Virus record (IMG/VR): IMGVR_UViG_3300025669_000070
Coordinates: 1 to 42,988 of that record
DNA from: a virus
Direction: 5' to 3' (one strand)
DNA length: 42,988 bases
Made by a program: the position numbers and the translations under genes. The first letter of the stretch is position 1, and every line of letters starts with the position of its first letter. Of the stretch, positions 32,605 to 41,300 are shown in pieces. The notes below the pieces were generated by a model, which had not been told where the DNA came from, did no database searches, and saw nothing but the letters and a program-made list of their open reading frames with translations.

Positions 32605-32775
32605 TTAGCTACAAGACTTACAGTTAGTAGTTTCTAAATCATAGCAATCGGGACACGCCCAACTGCTACACCACGGACACAGCATCATACAAGGGTGGCA
32701 AGTCCACGACCCGCAATTATCACAGCGGAGCAGGTCGATGTCTTCCGTTTCGCAATGTTCACATTTAACCATCAT
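32605..32775 (-). CDS. Cys-rich zinc-ribbon miniprotein (56 aa)
   Basis: ATGATG at 32775, a TAATG overlap with the SSB-like gene, stop at 32605-32607. It carries twelve Cys in five CxxC or similar pairs (CEHC, CDNC, CHPC, CPWC, CPDC, CKSC), enough for at least two zinc ribbons. It sits between the SSB-like and helicase genes in the recombination module. Probably binds nucleic acid or protein in that complex. Confidence 0.78.
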   Translation of the reverse strand: MMVKCEHCETEDIDLLRCDNCGSWTCHPCMMLCPWCSSWACPDCYDLETTNCKSCS

Positions 32776-33221
32776 TAGAACGGGGTATCTTCTGCTGCTA
32801 CTTTGGGTTTGGGCTGATACTTATACTTAGCAGCCAGTTTTCGTAATGATGCAGGTTCCGGTGCCGTGCGTTCGTGAGGCGTAAAAGTATATAACTCCCA
32901 CTTCGCTTGAGCCCTACCTTCATACGACTCTTCTTTACATTGCAACGTCACTGGCTCTGCCGATACTTCTGGTTTCTTGAAATCGCCGTTAAAACCAACG
33001 AAATCAAACCGTTCTTCAACCATCTCGGCGTACTTGGGCTTGGGGTCTTCTGGCAACCATATCGTCACCCGTCTACTAAATGGCTCTTCAAGGTCTACCC
33101 ACTCGCCGTCGATTGCTTCTTGAGTAACCTTATAGGTTATGTCAAGACCAGACGAGCCGGTAGCTGCTGTATCCATCCCGCACGACTCTGCTATTCCTAA
33201 GTAAATTCCTGCTTTATCCAT
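32775..33221 (-). CDS. Single-strand DNA-binding protein, DUF669-like (148 aa)
   Basis: Beta-rich core with EPFSRRVTIWLPED and AKWELYTFTPHE; size and position match the DUF669 group of phage SSBs that pair with Sak4-type annealing proteins. The last residues AAEDTPF resemble the acidic ...DDIPF tip of bacterial SSBs, the docking site for partner enzymes. Directly follows the Sak4-like gene. DNA binding itself is inferred. Confidence 0.75.
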   Translation of the reverse strand: MDKAGIYLGIAESCGMDTAATGSSGLDITYKVTQEAIDGEWVDLEEPFSRRVTIWLPEDPKPKYAEMVEERFDFVGFNGDFKKPEVSAEPVTLQCKEESYEGRAQAKWELYTFTPHERTAPEPASLRKLAAKYKYQPKPKVAAEDTPF

Positions 33222-33222
33222 C

Positions 33223-34053
33223 TTATTCTACTCCTTTCAAGAGTTTCGTCCATAGTTCTGGAACATCTTTTTCAAATACAATGTCTTCTTCGATAGTTGA
33301 CTTAGCTTCAAAGTGAGGCATAAGTGTAGTACGTATAATTCTAGCGGGTTCAGCTACAGCAGCCTTACCATCCGTTATGAACCGTTCGATTTCAAGGAAG
33401 AACAGGTGACGTATCCAGCCGATAAACTTGGAGCTTATATCACCCTTGCGTGGGTTGGGTAGTACCGGCATACTTGCAAGGTAATTCTCGCCACCAGCAT
33501 TCGATACATTTGTGTCAACCGAATGTAAGATAACAACTACATGGTGAGTTCTGTTTAATGCGTCCATGTCACCTAAAAACTGCAAGAACGTATCAAATAA
33601 ATGGCTATCACCTTCTGCCCATCCATAGCTTTTGAGATTGTCAACCTGATAGCCCTTGCTATTCTTAATGTTAGCTAGGGTCCACCTCTCGGCCAACTCC
33701 ACTACTTCAGTTGCAGTGTCAATAACAACGGCATTATAAGTAGAGAGAAGTTCTTTATTCTGCAAAACACCACGAAGCCCGTCAAAATCTTCGATCTCAT
33801 CCATTGAAATCCTGTCAACATCCAATTCGTCGGTGCCGTTATTTAGATCAATGAATAATGGATTAATGCCAACCAGCTTTAACTGCGCTGCCAGGGTAGA
33901 CTTCCCAGTGCCGCCCTTACCGTGAATAGCTACCTTAAAGAACCCAGTCTTGCGACCGCTTGTTATCTTAATATCTTTTCTAATCTTCGGCTCACTCTTA
34001 GGCTTGGCCGCTTTACCTGTAACTGATGCTGCGGGGGGGGGTGGTTTAACCAT
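33223..34053 (-). CDS. Sak4-like RecA-fold ATPase / annealing protein (276 aa)
   Basis: Walker A GKGGTGKST (45-53), Walker B NAVVIDTATE (107-116), and HVVVILHSVDTN as the motif after it. This is the AAA_24/Sak4 type of single-strand annealing protein found in many phages, which works with an SSB. Basic N-terminal 35 residues. TAATG overlap with the nuclease gene. Annealing activity is inferred from family and neighbours. Confidence 0.82.
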   Translation of the reverse strand: MVKPPPPAASVTGKAAKPKSEPKIRKDIKITSGRKTGFFKVAIHGKGGTGKSTLAAQLKLVGINPLFIDLNNGTDELDVDRISMDEIEDFDGLRGVLQNKELLSTYNAVVIDTATEVVELAERWTLANIKNSKGYQVDNLKSYGWAEGDSHLFDTFLQFLGDMDALNRTHHVVVILHSVDTNVSNAGGENYLASMPVLPNPRKGDISSKFIGWIRHLFFLEIERFITDGKAAVAEPARIIRTTLMPHFEAKSTIEEDIVFEKDVPELWTKLLKGVE

Positions 34054-35114
34054 TATTGTTCGTTCCCTTCAACTAATTCCTGGTGGACATCATCCACAAT
34101 TTCAAAACCTTCCGGTACGTTCGATTCAAAATCGAAACACGCAGTACACGGATCAAAGTACATACATTTACCGAACACTTTGCATGATCGGGTATTACGT
34201 GGGTAGCGATTATGTTTATGACATTCACGCATTATCTGCATATGCTGCCACAGGTCGAATCGAGCTTCTTCAATGTCAGAGGCGAGGCGGGGTATATCTT
34301 TACGTTGATAATACCAGTGGGGGTCAGCGAAGATTGCTTCTGTTACTCGTTCACCGTATTCGGGGGGGGTTTCCTGACGGGTAAGAATCTTACTGTCACC
34401 TGATGATGCTTGTTTCCACGTGCCGTTCTTATTCTCAACACGTTCACCTGTCTCGCTGTCGATAACCTGCTTCAGTCCTTCGTCGTCTAATACAGGCACC
34501 TGCTTGGGCCGTATCAATGGCTTACGAATAACATTATACATAACAGACTCAACATCATAGCCCATATCCAATGCCGCCATGAAGTATATTGATATCTGCC
34601 CATCAATGCGGAGTACCTTCCAGTAATCGGAGTCGGGCGATATATCCTCAGATGTAGTTTTATTCTCAAGGATTAATAACTTGTTAGTATTAATAATCCC
34701 ATCGGTCTTACCAGCTACGCTATGGGTAATAGACTTCCGACCAGTAGCAGGGTTGATTATGGGCAGGTCAAACTTCAGCTCAGAGGCGATAACCTCAAAG
34801 CAGTCATCCTGGTATCGCCACATATATCCCAGCAGCAGCCGTGATATAACCTCACGTTCAATCAGCCAGTTGTACATCCACTCCTCGCGGTCGGGCATGG
34901 TGGCATCATACTGGTCTAAGACGTACTGAACGACCTGTTCACCCGTCTCAGTGGGGTGAGTATTAATACGGTCGATACCCTCATGGATAGCCGAACCGAT
35001 CCTAAAGTAATCAGCAGTTCGTTTCGGTCTCAGTCCCTTGACATACGCAAGGTACCACTTCTTCGGACATGATCCGAACGTCTGTATCTCTGAGTTGGTT
35101 ATTTTCTTTTCCAT
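34053..35114 (-). CDS. Cas4/RecB-like PD-(D/E)XK exonuclease with Fe-S cysteines (353 aa)
   Basis: GKTDGI (135-140) and ILENKT (148-153) form the D and E-x-K of the PD-(D/E)XK nuclease. Cys16 (GSCPKKWYLAY) plus C317, C323 and C326 match the four-Cys iron-sulfur pattern of Cas4/AddB nucleases. The start is ATG 35114, seven bases after AGGGAAG; a longer frame would add an unlikely tail. It probably makes 3' single strands for the Sak4-like protein downstream. Confidence 0.88.
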   Translation of the reverse strand: MEKKITNSEIQTFGSCPKKWYLAYVKGLRPKRTADYFRIGSAIHEGIDRINTHPTETGEQVVQYVLDQYDATMPDREEWMYNWLIEREVISRLLLGYMWRYQDDCFEVIASELKFDLPIINPATGRKSITHSVAGKTDGIINTNKLLILENKTTSEDISPDSDYWKVLRIDGQISIYFMAALDMGYDVESVMYNVIRKPLIRPKQVPVLDDEGLKQVIDSETGERVENKNGTWKQASSGDSKILTRQETPPEYGERVTEAIFADPHWYYQRKDIPRLASDIEEARFDLWQHMQIMRECHKHNRYPRNTRSCKVFGKCMYFDPCTACFDFESNVPEGFEIVDDVHQELVEGNEQ

Positions 35115-35256
35115 CTGACGGCTTCCCTTTTCTAAAATATCCAAGCCCCAGGCCAATTAGAAAATTAACCTTAGCTTGCATGGTAGTTAGTTCGGCTGGT
35201 AACTTAGCCGATTCAATCTCTTTTACGTATTCACTTGCTATTCTTATAGGTTTCAT
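35011..35256 (-). CDS. First gene of the early unit, unknown; possibly leaderless (81 aa)
   Basis: ATG at 35254-35256 lies only about two bases after the predicted transcription start, so the mRNA would be nearly leaderless. The first 55 residues (SEYVKEIESAKLPAELTTMQ, KVNFLIGLGLGYF) look like a real helical protein. The last third overlaps the nuclease gene by 104 bases. Function unknown; it could be a small regulator. Its end may be wrong if a frameshift exists. Confidence 0.55.
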   Translation of the reverse strand: MKPIRIASEYVKEIESAKLPAELTTMQAKVNFLIGLGLGYFRKGKPSDGKENNQLRDTDVRIMSEEVVPCVCQGTETETNC

Positions 35257-35264
35257 ATGCTTTA

Positions 35265-35293
35265 ATATTACTCCATAAAAATACCCCTGTCAA
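35265..35293 (-). promoter_or_regulatory. Early promoter (TTGACA - 17 bp - TAATAT)
   Basis: On the minus strand a perfect -35 TTGACA (35293-35288), 17-bp spacer and TAATAT (35270-35265). It is the strongest sigma70-like promoter I see in the window and faces the replication genes. The -35 box lies inside the left arm of the inverted repeat 35284-35332. Confidence 0.85.
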
Positions 35294-35332
35294 CAAAAAT
35301 TATACTTTTTTTATACAAATTGTTTACAGGGG
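35284..35332. terminator. Inverted repeat: late terminator and/or early-promoter operator
   Basis: Arms CCCCTGTCAACAA (35284-35296) and TTGTTTACAGGGG (35320-35332), 13 bases with one mismatch, 23 bases apart, with TTATAC repeated directly between them. Read on the minus strand, the hairpin follows the last late gene after 19 bases and is followed by TATTTTTATG, as a terminator would be. The same arms could be an operator over the -35 box. Confidence 0.7.
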
Positions 35333-35351
35333 TGTGTAAGTGCTTGTTATT

Positions 35352-38300
35352 CTATAACTTATTAACTGCTCTGGCTCTGATTTTTCCTTCTTGGAAGGAT
35401 CGTTCTTTGCCTGATTTGGCACCGCCAGCTTTACGGCCAGTGGTTTGCGAGTCGTTTTTGAGGGTAGAATATGCTTTGGTTCTCTTGATTTGATCTATTA
35501 AAGTCTGCGGGTCGGTGGGCTTAATCCACCAGCCAGCGAAGTAAGCGTACAGGGCATCTTCAATAGTTCTCTTACCCTGGCCTGCTTCAATAAACTTCTT
35601 AGCATCTGCTCCGAGGATATCGAGAATGGCTCGTTTAAGGGCTTTAATACTACCCGCCTTAGCCACATGTTTAGCCTCCAGAGCGTCAGGAAATGCGGTC
35701 ATACCAAAAATAGCTGTACCCGGTGCCTTTAGGAACGGGTTCAATGACTGGATAACCTTATTAACTGGTGCTTTAGCGATAATCTTAGCTGCTTCCATAG
35801 CAAACTCACCTTGTGGTATGAATCCAGCATCTCTACGCCATTGCAGGGCAGCTAGTTCAGGAGCGTCAAACCATTCAGCGAAGTCAGATAGGGCTGTTTG
35901 GCCCCAAAGGGTTTTATTACCGATATTAATATGAGGAGTACCTCTTTTCCAAAATGCCAACGACTCTTCTTTATTCCTTGCCTCTTCGTCACGATTATTC
36001 CACCAATGGGCCGCAGCGTATCCCGCCAGAACTCTCACTGCCCACTTAGCCATATTCAAGCCGGCGACGACAGCTACCTTTTTACCGGCCTTCTTACCTT
36101 CAGCGGTACCTTCTTTAGTAGCGTTTATGAGCACCCTGGGCCAGAATGTCGCGTTTTTCTTCATCCATGAATAGAACGGGATAGCACCATTTCGCAGTAC
36201 ATTATTCTCCCACGGAGTGAAGTCGCCATAATCCACCATAGTCTCTCTGGATAGCTTAGCTGCCGCTCGTTCTGGATTAACTTCAGCTATAGCATTAATA
36301 TCCGCCTCATCGCCAGCCCAATGACGTAGCTTATTACCGGCTTTAATATTTTCTAGTGTCTCCAGGTATAATGCCATCCTCAATACATCTTCCCGGAACT
36401 GGGTTAGGTTTTGCTCCAGTGTGCCGACAAACGATGCCGCTTTGAATGGTGCAGTCATGACGAACTTAGTTGCGTCTTTAAACCCTTTAGGGGTTGTTAT
36501 ATTTTTGAACCGTTCAAATTCCTTTATTTTGGACACGTCACCCATTTCATGCCATAATGACGTACCAATAGTACCGTATTTAACGGCACCCTTAAACTCA
36601 GGGCTATCCTTCTTCATAAGATGCTCAATAGCTTTAGGGACCAACAACGCCGCTCTCATATGGCCTGAAGCGTTAAATCTCTCTAAATCGCCAAGCTGGT
36701 TACGGGAATTATATCGTAAGGGGTTGATCCGTAGATACCATCGTTTAATAGCCAATACAGCCGGTTTAGTAAACGACTCCACCATCATATTACTAACATG
36801 ATTTACAGGCAGATCATCTAGTTGGGCAGCAATATCAGCGGGAATGAATATCCCACTTCGCTTACCCATTACAAGTGCGTCCCGTATAGCTGACCGGGGT
36901 ATCTCCAATGTATCGCCCATCTCGCCACCGTTAGCCTCAACTATGGAGTTAATAACAGCTTCGTCCACCGTCTTGGCATGATATACTAGATTAGGGCGTT
37001 TAGTCCACCATTCAGCGTAACCCTTGAGCCTGGCCATATCTGCGGTAGTCCTAAAGTGTTTGCCTAACTGTTCATTAATGAATTTCTTCCGGTCGGAGAT
37101 AGCCTTGAATACTCCTCTGGCAGATAATGCGGCTTCAGTCTGTAACTTAGCTTCAGCGGCAAGCTCGGCCATTGTGATATCTTTGTTATCTATATCCTTG
37201 AGTTTAGCAAATTTGGACATATGTATTGCTATTCTCTGGCGGAACGGGCGGGTAGGGTCGAGTTCGTTTAGTTCGCCTATCCATTCTTTCCTCATTGCTC
37301 TTTCGTCAGATTTTTGGGCGTTACCACCTTCTAACGACTCAGCGACCTTGCCTTCCAGTTCGCGTATGCGTTTAACCATATCCTTACCGCCAACCAGTAT
37401 CTCAAAATTCTTATCCTTAGCGGCCTGCTTAAACTCAGCGGTTTTATCATGATACTCAGCTATCTCTATTTGAGCATCCTCAATGGCGTTATCGGCGTAA
37501 ATGTCAGACAATGCCTGCACCTCAACTGATAGGTAGTTAGTGGAGATATCCTTAATATTTTCTATCCTGCCGGTTTTATAAACGCGATAGGGTTCCTTCA
37601 GGCTTTTCCTGCCGCCTTTGAATATTTTGATACTATCCATATAGTCTAAGACGAAGTGGCGGATATATGTTTTATTATCATACCCTTCTTGATCTAATAC
37701 ACCACGATCCAGTAGGTCTTTACCTACATCGTCCCACAACTTCTGCCTGGCTTCAAATGCTTTCTTAACTGACGGAGTTAGGGCAATCTCCCCGTCCAGC
37801 CGTTTATTCTCTGCTTCCCACTGTTCGACGGTTATGCCTCTCGCTACCGACCGTTCCAAGTTAGCTTCATATAACTGATCCTGAGCAAACACCTTACGAC
37901 GAAGTAGTTCTAAGCCAGCTTTATCTAAAGCCTGAACCGATCCGTCACCGTTCAGGAAGTCAATAATATCCCTTATCGCCTGCTCCTTAGCTGCCCGCTG
38001 AATCTCTGGCAACGTCCTAATTATGTCTCTAGCGAGTGCGTTAGCGGGTGTTCTGATTATGTGGGGAGTATTTACAAACCTTTCGCGTATCCCGCCTTTA
38101 ATTTTGAAAACTATCTCACTAGCCTTATTCCTCATATCGTTGGGGGCTATATTGGTTTCTTCAAATAACCCCTCTATCTCAGCGTCAGGCGACTTAATCT
38201 TATCCATCGTGAGGCGTGGCACCTGTTTTTTGCCTTTAGGTCTACCCTTACCTGGTAGTGCTGCGAATCCGCCTGGGCCATCTATATCTTCTTCAGTTGT

Positions 38301-41300
38301 GGGATCGGGAGTGAACAGATCGCCTTCGTCGGGCTTTGATTCAGGAGCTTTCTTTTTGATTGGCGCTGGTTTCTTTTTAGTTACTCCAGATTCAAACAGC
38401 TTACTCTGTCCCTCAATATCACCAGCTTCATTAACCTCATCTTTAGTCTTATCAGTTTTGAAGTCTTCTATATCTAGGAACTCTTTTTGTTCACCTGTAG
38501 CACCTTCTTTAGCCAATGACTGATCGAATAAATCTAAATCTACTTCGCCGGTTTGGGCTTCTTCAAGTCCACCGAAGATGTCGTCAACGATTTCTCCTGA
38601 GTCGGCACGGAGGATTTCTTCTTCAACTGAAAGCGGTTGTGCCACTGTCTCCGCATCTCCTTCGCCAAGTCCTGTAGTTCCTTGCTCATCTCTATACTCC
38701 TGTATGAATTTCATTGCACCTGGGCCTGCGTCTGACATATTTAAATCAGGCTCACCCTCTATAATATTATTTAACACCTGACCTATATGATGATCCTGCA
38801 TTAATGGGTTCTTACGCTGTTGTGCTTTTAAGTTCAATAGATGATCGTTTATCTTCTGTTTTTTCGACCGTTCTGGAGCAGGATTACGAACAAACGCATC
38901 CTCGCCCAACTCGGCTCTAACTTCAGCTATAGCCTTCTTGGGCGCCAGCCAGTAGTTCTCACCCTTAGTATTCGTAATTTCCCATACCTCATCGGTCTTG
39001 ACTTTTAGAGCTTTAATAACGGCAGGCAAGCGAGTGGGCAGTCTATCCAACTCCTGCCGCCCTCTCATCCCTATCTTCGTCCTGTCAGCCGTTCCTTTAG
39101 GCATAAGTAGATTAGTGCCGGTGTCAACGAGTTTAGGTAACGCTACCCACTTCTTTTCTATAAAGGTATATGAACTCTTCTTAGCCGGGACAGGTTTAGC
39201 AATATTACGAGCAGACTTAACGGCTTCATTAAATGCTTTTCTCGCAGCAGCTTTGGTTGGGAATGACTTAACTGTAATAGTCTCGCCTGAATCAATATCA
39301 AACGTCCTAATGGATGGGCCTTTATGCCCTTTGAATATCTTAAATTCAATACCATCAACTACTTTAATGGTTTCGCCTTTGCGGAAGGCTTCGATTTTAT
39401 CGGTTTTCTGGCTCACTTCCGGCGATTTCTGATCCACAACGGGCTTTGTAGTTGCCTGTATAGCGGACTGTGTTGGTTTTTTGTCCGGCGTGGTGGTGAC
39501 TGGGTCAGCCACTTCAGGTCGCTTTAGGTCACTTTGGGTCACTTTAGGGGCAGTTTTGGTCGGTTTAGTGGTGAATTCCCTAACTGGCGTTAATTGGTTT
39601 ATATCAAAAACAGCCGTAGTTTTACCTAGCATAACATCATCTTGATAAGACAAACTGTCATAACCCAATTCTTTAAGCTGTGGAATTAAAACTTTGTCCC
39701 ATGCTTCTTGAGTGTGCGGTTTAGTATTAACCCACCATCCCAGTGTAGATTGATTTTTTACCTGTCTGAACATAGCATCGTTGATAATCTTTGATGCTTC
39801 TGGATCACCTTCAGAAGATAGTTTGGACAAGACCCCTAAAGCCTTATTATCAGTTATACTTAAAGTGTTTTTAGCATCAGCCTTTAATACTTGAACTTGA
39901 GATAATTCCTCTTCTACCTGTCCTGACTCAAAAGCATCCATCGCTTCTTCTTCGCTCGCGAAAGTACCTCCTCTAATAAACGCCGCCGCCGCATCTTTAT
40001 TCTCAGTAAGATTAATTAAGCCTGTAGTCCTTTTAGGGCCAGACTCGCCTCGGAAAAATATCTTATCTCCTTCTTTAGCCGTAGGTACTAAATCCCCCAC
40101 CCCAGCCGCATCAGCTTTAATTACTTCCTGTGGTGTTGTCTCTGATGGCTGGGGGGCGGGGGGTTGTATTGTGATATCAGCTATCCGCTTAGCGTTGTTT
40201 ACGGTATTCTTAAATTCTTTTTTAGCGACACTGGCAGATGGATGGTGGATAATCCCTATCACTTCGCCGCTTTCAACATCGCGGGCTTGTATGCCATGTC
40301 CCGTAGCATCTTTAATTAAAGTATATTCAGTTCCAGATATAACCTCTGTCTTGCCTAGTGACACCTGCACTGGTTCAGTTTCAGTTGGTTCTGTTTTTAC
40401 CCCATCGGCAAGATCGGAATCAATTTGTCTCTGCTTCTCTAGCGATGCCTGCCGCCGCTCAGCAGCACCCTTGCTCCGCAGATTCTTTTTCTGTTGTTTA
40501 GTTAGCTTCGGTTGTTTTTGAGTCTGTTCGTCTATAGTCTGCTGTGCCATAGCCTGTAAATCTTCAGTCTCAGTGGCGCGTTGCTCTTGAGCGAGATTAA
40601 AGTCGCGTTTCAAGTCTTCAACAACACCTACGGGTTGGGTTATGTCAGCTAGACTGGTTAATGCTCTCCGTTGACCTGTCTCAAATTCTTGCTGGAATTG
40701 CTTTCTCTTCTGACTATTTTGAGCTATATTAAACGCATCAACCGTTTGTTTAACCCGTTCACCTTGCTGATCCAGTTTTTGCCCATGTTCCACTATCTCT
40801 GTCGGACCACCAGACAGTCCACCAACTAAGTATCCTGAAGCCATGGAATTTACAATCTGGCTAACTTCTTCGTCAGTAAACCAATCAGCGTTTCTCTCAA
40901 CTACTCGCATAGCGGCTATGTTTATTATAGCCTGGCCACCTTCGGTTAATGATTCAAAGCCTCCCTGTATAGCCATACCTGTTGTTGTTTTTTTAATATA
41001 CCCCATAGCCGTAAGCTCTTTCACGACTGCGTTTTGAAATGCTTTTTTAGTTCCTGTTTTTTTAAGTAAGCGATTAATGGGTAGTAATTCTAAAGCACCA
41101 GCAATAGTGCCAAAGGTCGTTGACACCCAAGGAGCCGTTTCACCTGTCTTTTTATATATATTTAAGTATATATCACCCGTCTCCATCATGGAAGCGACTG
41201 CAAAACCACCCGCAGGACCAACAACGGTACTAGCACCTATAATAGAGGCGAGGACAGGTATTTGTTGTCCGATTACGCCATTAGCCCAACTGATCGCATC

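Noticed and set aside
38023-38523. Plus-strand frame of 166 codons
   Set aside because: Antisense of the giant protein, with no start context and no domain pattern.
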